The notes beneath the pieces are model-generated. The model ran no database searches, had not been told where the DNA came from, and worked only from the letters and a program-made list of their open reading frames with translations. The position numbers were made by a program, and so were the translations under genes. DNA of 19,747 bases, taken from positions 1-19,747 of the forward strand of contig UQHR01000041.1 in assembly GCA_900540905.1 (NCBI GenBank), written 5' to 3'. Positions 12,914 through 19,747 of this stretch are shown here, one piece after another (the stretch's first letter is position 1; every line of letters begins with the position of its first letter). The stretch is from an uncultured Collinsella sp. (GTDB lineage Bacteria; Actinomycetota; Coriobacteriia; Coriobacteriales; Coriobacteriaceae).

Positions 12914-14344
12914 ATGGCTTTCCGTAATGACTTCCTGTGGGGCGGCGCGACGGCTGCCAACCAGTGCGAGGGCGCCTACAACGTGGACGGCCGCGGCCTG
13001 GCCAACGTGGACGTGGCCCCGCACGGCTCCGAGCGCTACGCGGTGGTCTCCGGCCAGCGTAAGATGCTCGACTTCGAGGATGGCTACTACTATCCCGCGC
13101 AGACCGGCATCGATTTCTACCATCACTACAAGGGGGACATCGCCCTCTTCGCCGAGATGGGCTTTAAGACCTTCCGCATGAGCCTGGCATGGACCCGCAT
13201 CTTCCCCAACGGTGACGAGGCTGAGCCCAACGAGGCCGGCCTGGCTTTCTATGAAGATGTGTTCCGCGAGTGCCAAAAGTACGGCATCGAGCCGCTCGTG
13301 ACCATCACGCACTTCGACTGCCCGATTCACCTCATCAAGGAATACGGCGGCTGGCGCAACCGCAAGCTCATCGACTTCTACAAGAACCTTGCGACTACGA
13401 TCTTCACCCGCTACAAGGGCCTGGTGAAGTATTGGCTCACCTTTAACGAGATCAACATGATCCTGCACCTGCCGTTTATGGGTGCCGGCCTGGTTTTTGA
13501 GGAGGGCGAGAACAGGGAGGCCGTCGAGTATCTGGCCGCCCACAACGAGCTCGTCGCCAGCGCTTGGGCCACCAAGATCGCCCACGAGATCGACCCCGAG
13601 GTCAAGATTGGCTGCATGCTCGCTGCCGGCACCTACTACCCCTACAGCTGTCGCCCGGGCGATGTGCGCCAGGCCCAGCTCGACAACCAGGACAACTACT
13701 TCTTCGTCGACGTCCAGAGCCGTGGCTATTACCCGGCCTATGCCGTCAAGAAGCTCGAGCGCTTGGGCATCGATGTGGGCATGACCGACGAGGACCGCGA
13801 GATCCTGGCCGACAACACCGTCGACTTCATCAGCTTTAGCTACTACAGCACCCGCTGCTCCGCGGGCGCTGACAATCCCGACGTCGAGAAGACCCAGGGC
13901 AACGCCTTCGCCGGTGCCAAGAACCCCTACCTGCAGCAGAGCCAGTGGGGCTGGGCCATCGATCCGCTAGGCTTCCGCATTACCCTCAACGACCTGTACG
14001 ACCGCTATCAGAAGCCTCTGTTTGTGGTCGAGAACGGTCTGGGCGCCAAGGACGTTGTCGAGGAGGACGGCTCCATCAACGACGATTACCGCATCGATTA
14101 CCTGCGCCAGCACATTGCCGCGATGCGCGACGCGGTGACTGAGGACGGCGTCGACCTGCTGGGCTACACCACCTGGGGTCCGATCGACCTGGTCTCGGCC
14201 GGCACGGGCGAGATGTCCAAGCGCTACGGCTTCATCTACGTCGACCGTGACGACGCCGGCAACGGTACCCTCAAGCGCTCCAAGAAGAAGAGCTTCGACT
14301 GGTACAAGCGCGTCATTGCTTCGAATGGCGAGGACCTGTCCTAA
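12914..14344 (+). CDS. GH1 6-phospho-beta-glucosidase
   Basis: This is a cytoplasmic family 1 glycoside hydrolase, 476 residues, that cleaves phosphorylated beta-glucosides delivered by PTS transporters. The N-terminus FLWGGATAANQCEGAY is the GH1 signature. The acid/base glutamate is Glu179 in LTFNEIN, and the nucleophile is Glu373 in FVVENGLG. The 6-phosphate site is indicated by Ser428, Lys436 and Tyr438 in DLVSAGTGEMSKRYGF, where non-phospho enzymes carry a Trp-Glu pair instead. AAAGGAT lies just before the start. It is monocistronic, flanked by the ATPase repeat on the left and a terminator on the right. A lactose-type PTS lies about 10 kb upstream and could supply its substrate, but they are not in one operon. 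Confidence 0.93.
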   Translation: MAFRNDFLWGGATAANQCEGAYNVDGRGLANVDVAPHGSERYAVVSGQRKMLDFEDGYYYPAQTGIDFYHHYKGDIALFAEMGFKTFRMSLAWTRIFPNGDEAEPNEAGLAFYEDVFRECQKYGIEPLVTITHFDCPIHLIKEYGGWRNRKLIDFYKNLATTIFTRYKGLVKYWLTFNEINMILHLPFMGAGLVFEEGENREAVEYLAAHNELVASAWATKIAHEIDPEVKIGCMLAAGTYYPYSCRPGDVRQAQLDNQDNYFFVDVQSRGYYPAYAVKKLERLGIDVGMTDEDREILADNTVDFISFSYYSTRCSAGADNPDVEKTQGNAFAGAKNPYLQQSQWGWAIDPLGFRITLNDLYDRYQKPLFVVENGLGAKDVVEEDGSINDDYRIDYLRQHIAAMRDAVTEDGVDLLGYTTWGPIDLVSAGTGEMSKRYGFIYVDRDDAGNGTLKRSKKKSFDWYKRVIASNGEDLS

Positions 14345-14379
14345 GGGCACCGAGCCCCCAACCTCATAGTCTCCTAACC

Positions 14380-14418
14380 AAAGCGCCCGGCGAGTAGTTT
14401 GTGCTTGCCGGGCGCTTT
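14380..14418 (+). terminator. Terminator-like hairpin after GH1
   Basis: AAAGCGCCCGGC (14380-14391) and GCCGGGCGCTTT (14407-14418) are perfect 12-base complements with a 15-base loop. The A/T flanks give a short T-run on both strands. Confidence 0.8.
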
Positions 14419-14485
14419 GCCGTCCGCGGATTTTGGGACATGCGGCCCGTTTTTTGAGCCCGCCTGTCGGTACACTAAAAGCACT

Positions 14486-16369
14486 ATGGGTACCCGCGAG
14501 CGACATATCGGCCACGCGGCCGCCCGGTCCGCGCCGGTCGTGGATCCCAGGGGCGGCAGGCTGTTCGCCATGCCGCGATTCCTCGTCGGCATAACGCACC
14601 ATGCGTATCGTCATCGCGTGCTTGCCGTTGCCGGCGTCATTGCGGCGCTCTTTCTCGTACTCTTTGCAGCCTTGCCGGCACTGTTTGCCTCGGACCCCGG
14701 TCTTTCCAACACCGTGCCCGTCAACAGCAAGGTGTGCGAGGAGGTCGTAGATGGGCTCATCCATTCGAGCTCCCTCCCGCTGCTCATTGCCGCAATTGCA
14801 TTCTCAATTTGGGGCGTGCTGGCGTACCTGCGCTGCCTAGATTTCGTCTTGCGCCGGCGCGTTGTTGCCATCGCCGCCATTTGTACCCTGTGGATGATCG
14901 AGGTCATTCTTAAGTACAAGTCGTTCACGCCTATCTACGCCACAATCCTGTGGTACCTGTACTACGTGCCCATGACGCTCATTCCGCTACTCTACCAGCT
15001 GTGCGGCCTTCGTCTTGCGGGCTTGGAACAGCATCGCGTGGGACACCGGTACCGTACCGCGCTTTGGATCGTGGCTATCCTGCTTATTGGCTTTGTGCTT
15101 ACCAATGACTTCCATCGGCAGGTCTTTCACTTTGATCGTTCGAGTGGAACCTGGAGCAACGATTATACGTATGGCTGGGGCTACGCTGTGGTGCTGGTTT
15201 GGACGGCATTTAACTTCGTGGCGTATTTTGTTCTGGTGGGGCGCTCCTCGTCCTTTCGAATCCAGCGCTTTACGTTTACGGCGGCGTTCGTGCTGATGGG
15301 CGGTGCGTTCTTTGCCATCTCGTATGCCTTGCGTGTGCCGTGGGCATGGAGACTCAACTTCTCACTCGTCTACTGCGTCTTGTGCGTGGTGGCGATGGAA
15401 ATCTGCCTCGATTGTGGCGTTATCCCGTCGTATCACGGTATTGCCGGCATCTTCGATACCCTGCCGCTCGACCTCAAAGTGTTGACGTGCGACTTGCAGG
15501 AAGTCTACGCCACGCCGGCGTCGCAGCCGATGCCGGAGGGCGTGCGCGAGGAGCTGCGGGCTCAAGAACACGGGCATGCCCATGCCTTTACCGTGCCGTC
15601 TGCCCCCGACGTTATGTACCGAGCCTTTTCGCTGCTGGGCGGATCTGCCTTGCTTGCCCAGGATGTGTCGGAGCTCAACGGGCTCAACCGCGAGCTGGCC
15701 CATCGCCGCATGGATCTGCAGCGTCAAAACGAGCTGCTTGCGGCCGACTACGACTTAAAGACGCACTTGGCGGACCAGGAGGCCGAAACCCTACTGGTGC
15801 AAGACGTGGACAAAGCGCTTGCCCGTGCGCTTGATGAGATGTATGGCGTGCTGAGCTCGTTGCCGCCGCTGGCCGACGAGGCGTCTTCGCGCGAGCGCTT
15901 TCGCATGCTGCAATGCGCCAAAATGCTCGTCGCCTATTGCAAGCGCAAGGGGTCGCTTACTTTGGCACAGCACGGGGAGAGCGGCTTTGATCGCGACCGC
16001 ATCCAGCTGATCGCTAACGAGCTGGCAAGTGACCTGCGCACCATCGATGTTGATTGCGCCTCGATTATCGCCATACGACGCCCGATGCATGCCAGCGCGG
16101 TAAGCGCGCTGTATGACTGCGTGTACGACTTTGCGTTTTTCGCCTACACCACCGATCATCCGGCGCTCATGTACCACTTGAGCGATCACGATTCGTGCAG
16201 TGTTGAGCTGCGTGCCACGCTCTTCTCCGACGACGAGGAAGACCTGTCGCAGACGCCTGCCGCGCATGAACTCGAGCGCGAGTTGCGGGGTCGCAACGTG
16301 GCGTATCGTCTTGAGGGCGAGCCTGGCCAGCTGCGCATGATCGTCTTAATGCCGCGGGCAGGTGAGTGA
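14486..16369 (+). CDS. 7TM-type membrane sensor with degenerate histidine-kinase region
   Basis: This is a 627-residue membrane sensor. Hydrophobic helices lie near residues 44-67, 96-116, 125-144, 149-173, 189-206, 229-252, 264-283 and 288-309. LTNDFHRQVFHF between helices resembles the N-terminal 7TM region of some histidine kinases. A Leu/Gln/Arg-rich coiled coil (about 425-475) follows. The last 150 residues correspond in position to a kinase core, but I find no H-box histidine and no N- or G-box; ALYDCVYDFAFFAYTT stands where an N-box would be. It is probably a signal-input partner rather than an active kinase. TACACT (14471-14476) lies about 10 bases before the ATG, so the mRNA may be nearly leaderless. 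An in-frame ATG at 14570 is an alternative start. The kinase gene follows after two bases. Confidence 0.7.
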   Translation: MGTRERHIGHAAARSAPVVDPRGGRLFAMPRFLVGITHHAYRHRVLAVAGVIAALFLVLFAALPALFASDPGLSNTVPVNSKVCEEVVDGLIHSSSLPLLIAAIAFSIWGVLAYLRCLDFVLRRRVVAIAAICTLWMIEVILKYKSFTPIYATILWYLYYVPMTLIPLLYQLCGLRLAGLEQHRVGHRYRTALWIVAILLIGFVLTNDFHRQVFHFDRSSGTWSNDYTYGWGYAVVLVWTAFNFVAYFVLVGRSSSFRIQRFTFTAAFVLMGGAFFAISYALRVPWAWRLNFSLVYCVLCVVAMEICLDCGVIPSYHGIAGIFDTLPLDLKVLTCDLQEVYATPASQPMPEGVREELRAQEHGHAHAFTVPSAPDVMYRAFSLLGGSALLAQDVSELNGLNRELAHRRMDLQRQNELLAADYDLKTHLADQEAETLLVQDVDKALARALDEMYGVLSSLPPLADEASSRERFRMLQCAKMLVAYCKRKGSLTLAQHGESGFDRDRIQLIANELASDLRTIDVDCASIIAIRRPMHASAVSALYDCVYDFAFFAYTTDHPALMYHLSDHDSCSVELRATLFSDDEEDLSQTPAAHELERELRGRNVAYRLEGEPGQLRMIVLMPRAGE

Positions 16370-16371
16370 CC

Positions 16372-17865
16372 ATGCAGATACCGCTCATTCTTCCCCAGAT
16401 TGTCGCGCTCGACGTCGTCTTTGCCCTGACTGCGTGCTTGCAGATGATTCACGTTCCGCTCATCGTGTCGCGTCGCTCATCCTATAACCGCAAGGTAATC
16501 TGTGCCTACGAGGCGAGCCTGGTGCTTCACCTGATCATCTCGGCGCTTATCTTGTTCGCATCGAGCGGCTCATATCTGGTGGCGCCGCCCTACGTCGTCG
16601 CCAAGGCGGCGGGTGCGCTGCTGTGGATCAACGCTGCAATTGTTATCTATGGCGTGGTGCTTATGGTGCACTATCGTCGCCCCGTCATGTTAGTCGAGCT
16701 GCTGCTCGTTGCCGCCGCGACGCCGCCTGCCGTCCGCGCCATGGGTCCGGCATGGACGGCGGTTCTTGTCGCAGAGGCCGCGTTCTTCCTATTCCGCTCC
16801 ATCGCGGCGCTTTTGATGGACGTCCGCAACCGCCAAGAGGACATCACCGCGTTTTCGACCATCGAGACCATCAACGTGATTCCCGTGGGCATTCTGTATC
16901 TGGACCCAAAGGGTCGCCCGCTGCTCATGAATCGCTGCATGCGCAAAAACCTGCTGGAGCTTCATATGCCCACCGACCTGCGCGATATGAGCGGTACGTG
17001 GGGCAGCTTGCGCCAGCTGGGCATGCAGCCGCCCGAGAGTAGCAAAGACCGCGCCCTGATTGACTTGGGTCGCTTTGGCGAAGATCGCGCTGTGGTCGAG
17101 GTATCCCCGTCCGAAATCCGCCTGTTTGCACGCGATGCCGTTATGGTTTCGGGTCGTCCGTTCGAGCGCGTTATCGGCTTAGACGTGACGGAATACGCGC
17201 ACGCCTATGATCGCCTGGCACAGGCTAACCACCTGCTCGAGCTTGCGGGCCGGGAGCTCCAGACGCAGATCGAAGAAGTGAAGAAGGTTGCCGACAATGC
17301 GGCCTACCTGCGCATGCGCGCCCGTGTGCACGACGTAATCGGTCAGCGTCTGTCCATCCTCCATCGCTATTTGGAGGAAGGCCGTCTGGACGACGAATCC
17401 CTCGAACAAATCGACCCGCTGCTTCGCTCAATCGCTGCCGATCTGCGTAGCGATGGTGCCAGCGAGCCCAAAGAGCAGTTGGACGATATCGTTCATGCCT
17501 TTGGTCTGGTGAGCGTGCAGATCGATGTAGAGGGCGTGCTCCCTCGGGACACGCGCGTTGCGGCTGCCTTTTTGCAGATTATCCGCGAGGCCTCGACCAA
17601 TGCCACCAAGCACGCCCAGGCACACCAAGTCCATGTTCGTCTGTGGCAGGAGGGACCGGTCGCCGGTGCCATTGCGCATATGACGATATCCAACGACGGG
17701 GCGCCTGCTCCCGTATCGTATCGAGAGGGAACGGGTATCCCAGGCATGAGGCATGTCGCACAAGATTTGGGCGGCAGCCTGGAGGTTCACGCCACTCCGC
17801 CCTTCACGCTTGCGGTATCCATTCCGCTGAGTTCCAACGCCACGGTTCAAAGGAGAAGCTCATGA
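16372..17865 (+). CDS. NarX/LiaS-type sensor histidine kinase
   Basis: This is a membrane histidine kinase of 497 residues. About five or six hydrophobic helices occupy residues 5-150. A PAS-like segment follows (about 161-275: TINVIPVGILYLDPKGRPLLMN). The HisKA_3-type dimerisation helix contains RVHDVIGQRLSIL with the predicted phosphoacceptor His320. The ATPase domain has an N-box IIREASTNATKHA (Asn410), a G1 box SNDGAP (Asp442) and a G2 box GTGIPGMRH (453-461). ATG 16372 is preferred over GTG 16366 because AGGTG at 16360-16364 spaces correctly. The gene starts two bases after the degenerate sensor and overlaps the regulator start by the ATGA arrangement, so the three genes form one translationally coupled signalling operon. 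The stimulus is unknown. Confidence 0.88.
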   Translation: MQIPLILPQIVALDVVFALTACLQMIHVPLIVSRRSSYNRKVICAYEASLVLHLIISALILFASSGSYLVAPPYVVAKAAGALLWINAAIVIYGVVLMVHYRRPVMLVELLLVAAATPPAVRAMGPAWTAVLVAEAAFFLFRSIAALLMDVRNRQEDITAFSTIETINVIPVGILYLDPKGRPLLMNRCMRKNLLELHMPTDLRDMSGTWGSLRQLGMQPPESSKDRALIDLGRFGEDRAVVEVSPSEIRLFARDAVMVSGRPFERVIGLDVTEYAHAYDRLAQANHLLELAGRELQTQIEEVKKVADNAAYLRMRARVHDVIGQRLSILHRYLEEGRLDDESLEQIDPLLRSIAADLRSDGASEPKEQLDDIVHAFGLVSVQIDVEGVLPRDTRVAAAFLQIIREASTNATKHAQAHQVHVRLWQEGPVAGAIAHMTISNDGAPAPVSYREGTGIPGMRHVAQDLGGSLEVHATPPFTLAVSIPLSSNATVQRRSS

Positions 17866-18482
17866 TCCGCGTTTTGATCGTCGAAGACCAGGCCATCCTG
17901 CGCGAGAGCCTGGCACGCTCCGTTGGCGACCAGCCCGATATGACCGTTGTCGCCGCCATTGCCGATGCCTCCGAAGCCTTGGACGTTGTGCTCAAGGAGC
18001 GTCCCGACATGATTTTGATGGACGTGTGCACCGAGCATGATTCCAATGGCATCGTGGCGGCGGCGCGCATTAAAGAGCAGCTTCCCGAGTGTCGCGTCAT
18101 CATCATGACCGGCATGCCCGAGATCACCTTTGTCGATCAGGCCCGCGAGGCGGGCGTCGATAGCTTTGTGTACAAGAACGTCGGTATCGACGAGCTGTTC
18201 GCCGTGATGCGCTCCACGCTGGCGGGCTATTGCACGTTTCCCAAGCCGCCTGAGAGCATTTTTTCGGGCACGGCAGCCCTCGACGATGTCGAGCTATCGA
18301 TTTTGCGCCTTGCCTGCGAGGGCAAAAGTCGTCGTGAGATCGCGGCCGAGCTGTTTATGAGCGAGGACACCATCAAGCGCCGCATCTCGGAGATTCTGAG
18401 CAAGACCGGCTACGACAACATCATGCGCCTGGCCGTGCATGCGGTGACCGAGGGCAGCATCGTTCCCAACATGGAGCGCTAG
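17862..18482 (+). CDS. NarL/LuxR-family response regulator
   Basis: This 206-residue DNA-binding response regulator belongs to the kinase encoded upstream. The receiver domain (1-120) has the acidic pair Glu8-Asp9, phosphorylation site Asp54 in MILMDVCTEHD, Thr83 in IIMTG and Lys105 in FVYKN. The LuxR-type helix-turn-helix spans about 140-200: LDDVELSILRLACEGKSRRE, then FMSEDTIKRRISEIL. The ATG overlaps the kinase stop (ATGA) and AAAGGAGAAG lies just before it. Targets cannot be read from the window; an operon-adjacent target could be the convergent lipoprotein, but no binding site is evident. Confidence 0.95.
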   Translation: MIRVLIVEDQAILRESLARSVGDQPDMTVVAAIADASEALDVVLKERPDMILMDVCTEHDSNGIVAAARIKEQLPECRVIIMTGMPEITFVDQAREAGVDSFVYKNVGIDELFAVMRSTLAGYCTFPKPPESIFSGTAALDDVELSILRLACEGKSRREIAAELFMSEDTIKRRISEILSKTGYDNIMRLAVHAVTEGSIVPNMER

Positions 18483-18507
18483 CGCTCGTTACGCATCGGC
18501 ATAAAGC

Positions 18508-18542
18508 GGCGGGGCCGCAGGATTATCTCCTGCGGCCCCGCC
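18508..18542. terminator. Bidirectional terminator between response regulator and lipoprotein genes
   Basis: A 15-bp perfect GC-rich stem (18508-18522 with 18528-18542) has a five-base loop. There is little T-run on the plus strand; on the minus strand GCTTTAT follows. It serves two converging genes. Confidence 0.8.
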
Positions 18543-18592
18543 TGGCAAGTGCGCGGATGTGTCCGCCAATCCGCGGCTGATGTTACGTGCCG

Positions 18593-19435
18593 TTACGCGA
18601 TGGTTGCGGTGTAAGAGGCGACGTCCTCGTAGGAATCGGTCAGGTAGGCATCGATGCCGATGGTCGTGTTGACCAGGTCGTCAAGGCTGTCAAGCTCGCC
18701 GTTCGAGAACGTGAATTCCTCGGTGGCGTTGGTGCCGGGCATCAGGTGAGCCGAGAACCAGGGCTCCTTCATGGTGCCGTTGACGTTGGTCTTGCCGCTG
18801 GGAGCGTAGAAGGTCAGATCCTTGTCGCTCTTGTTGGTGATGTTGACGACAAAGCCGATGTCGCCCCACTCGTCCTTGAACTTCTCGGTGATGGTGATGG
18901 TGCACAGGTCGTCGTCGGCGACGGTGACGGCGGGGGAGATTTCGATGCTCTGGACATCGCCGTCATCGACGGCCTCATCGATCTCCTCTTCCTTTTCGGC
19001 AGCCTCGCGATCCTTCTTCACCGTGCCGGACAGATCCTTGTCGGACTTGGTAAAGACGAGGTTGCCGTCATCCTCTTCGAGGATGAGTTTGCCGTCCTTG
19101 AGCTTCATGTCGTGCGACTCATCTTCGGCGGTGATCGTCACGGTGGTGGCGTCCTTTGCCTCCCATTTAAGGTCGACAACCTCAAGGAACAGGTCGAGGG
19201 CGCCTGTACCGTCCTCATCGAGAATCAGGACGCAGTGGACACCCCAATCCTCGAGCATCTTCATGTACTCATCGGTCAGCTCTTCGCCATCCACGGTTCC
19301 ACCCGAGAGCTCCCAGCTGCCGACGAAGTCGGCCTTGGGGTCTTTGGCGCCGCCGCTGCAGCCCGTCAGGGCAAAGGCGAGCGCCAGGACGCATGTCAGG
19401 AATGCGAGCACGGACTTTTTGAACGTTGTCTTCAT
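18593..19435 (-). CDS. Secreted lipoprotein of unknown function
   Basis: This is a 280-residue predicted lipoprotein. The signal peptide is Lys-rich (MKTTFKK), then hydrophobic, then a lipobox ALTGC, with lipid-anchored Cys26. The mature protein is acidic. An N-terminal segment (FVGSWELSGG to GNLVFTKS) looks like a small beta-barrel of the lipocalin-like or 'GxW' type, in which secreted lipoproteins often report Asp/Thr-rich strands. A charged linker (EKEEEIDEAVDDGD, about 151-164) leads to a second beta-rich domain (SIEISPAVTVADDDLCTITI to the end) resembling Ig-like or DUF4352/5067-type extracellular domains. AAGGAGGA lies just before the ATG. It converges on the response-regulator gene. 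No function can be assigned from sequence. Confidence 0.8.
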   Translation of the reverse strand: MKTTFKKSVLAFLTCVLALAFALTGCSGGAKDPKADFVGSWELSGGTVDGEELTDEYMKMLEDWGVHCVLILDEDGTGALDLFLEVVDLKWEAKDATTVTITAEDESHDMKLKDGKLILEEDDGNLVFTKSDKDLSGTVKKDREAAEKEEEIDEAVDDGDVQSIEISPAVTVADDDLCTITITEKFKDEWGDIGFVVNITNKSDKDLTFYAPSGKTNVNGTMKEPWFSAHLMPGTNATEEFTFSNGELDSLDDLVNTTIGIDAYLTDSYEDVASYTATIA

Positions 19436-19474
19436 GGTGTCCTCCTTAATCGAACGAAACCCATAGAAGCAGGA

Positions 19475-19496
19475 GCGGGGGCGGCGGATCCCCCGC
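19475..19496. other. Hairpin between the zinc-ribbon gene and the lipoprotein gene
   Basis: GCGGGGG (19475-19481) pairs with CCCCCGC (19490-19496) around an eight-base loop. It lies just after the stop of the minus-strand zinc-ribbon gene and could end its transcript, although no T-run follows. Confidence 0.4.
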
Positions 19497-19515
19497 CAAT
19501 TACCAGATAGAGGGA

Positions 19516-19747
19516 CTAGGGCCTGGGCGTTCCGCAGTTGCTGCAGAACTTGCCGCCGTTTTCGCTACCGCAGTTGGGGCAGAACCACTTGGCCGGTGCC
19601 GGGGCGGGTGCGGGGCTGCCGCACTCGGGGCAGAACTTGCCGGTGTTGGTGGCGCCGCAGCTGCAGGTCCACGTGCCGGCCGCGGGCGCGGCGGCAGGCG
19701 CCGGAGCGGGCGCCGGGGCGGGTGCCGGCTGCGGTGCGGCCTGCTGC
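19516..19747 (-). CDS. C-terminal end of a double zinc-ribbon protein, probably SPFH-domain type (5' partial)
   Basis: Reading the minus strand from the window edge gives 77 codons ending in TAG (19516-19518). The first part is an Ala/Pro-rich linker (QPAPAPAPAPAPAAAP). Two zinc ribbons follow. The first is TCSCGATNTGKFCPECG (CxC...CxxC); the second is WFCPNCGSENGGKFCSNCG (CxxC...CxxC). The tail ends GTPRP. This linker-plus-ribbon tail is typical of bacterial SPFH/band-7 proteins, once annotated as 'virion core protein-like', which sit at the membrane. The body of the gene is outside the window, so the SPFH assignment is by tail pattern only. No start codon is available in the window. Confidence 0.65.
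   Translation of the reverse strand, partial: QQAAPQPAPAPAPAPAPAAAPAAGTWTCSCGATNTGKFCPECGSPAPAPAPAKWFCPNCGSENGGKFCSNCGTPRP

Noticed and set aside
14399..14485. Extended start (TTG at 14399) for the 7TM sensor
   Set aside because: It would begin inside the terminator hairpin of the GH1 gene and adds residues with no membrane or sensor features.
18587..19510. Plus-strand open frame of about 307 codons over the lipoprotein gene
   Set aside because: The minus-strand lipoprotein has a signal peptide, lipobox and strong ribosome site; the plus frame has none of these.
19441..19515. A short independent gene between the lipoprotein and zinc-ribbon genes
   Set aside because: The stretch holds only the lipoprotein ribosome site, a hairpin and the end of the zinc-ribbon gene; no start with a ribosome site was found.

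Overview
The window looks like a chromosomal segment of a high-GC anaerobic gut actinobacterium of the class Coriobacteriia, most probably Collinsella or a close relative. This is inferred from the GC-rich coding bias, lactose/cellobiose-type PTS genes, LuxS, a DUF4867-like protein and an SPFH-type zinc-ribbon tail. No rRNA or species marker is present, so the genus is an inference.

Left third (1-7967): a sugar-use locus. A 5'-truncated glycoside hydrolase of the DUF4038/apiosidase-like group is followed by a complete lactose-family PTS (IIC, IIB, IIA) and a good terminator. A second operon follows, preceded by a leader packed with GTTTAC motifs. It encodes a FucI/AraA-type aldose isomerase, a transketolase split into N- and C-terminal subunits, and an FGGY kinase. 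Isomerase plus kinase plus a dedicated two-subunit transketolase is the layout of the transketolase route for D-apiose. With an apiosidase-like hydrolase next door, the locus may import an apiose-containing glycoside through the PTS and degrade the released apiose. This is a hypothesis. A multi-hairpin element separates the transketolase genes from the kinase.

Middle (8030-11153): a YczE-like membrane protein whose best start is followed by an in-frame amber codon, a ROK kinase without the usual zinc motif, luxS, and a DUF4867-like gene. Strong hairpin terminators end the ROK and luxS units.

Duplication (11098-12767): a lone AAA ATPase gene on the minus strand is bracketed by two 247-bp direct repeats, about 94% identical by hand alignment. 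Each carries the last codons of the DUF4867 gene plus the same set of palindromes. It resembles the scar of an insertion or a recombination at a gene 3' end, with no recombinase inside.

Right third (12914-19747): a GH1 6-phospho-beta-glucosidase; a three-gene signalling operon (7TM sensor with a degenerate kinase region, NarX-type histidine kinase, NarL-type response regulator); a convergent lipoprotein gene; and the C-terminal end of a protein with an Ala/Pro linker and two zinc ribbons, probably an SPFH-domain protein running off the window. No tRNA, rRNA, CRISPR array, transposase or integrase was seen.
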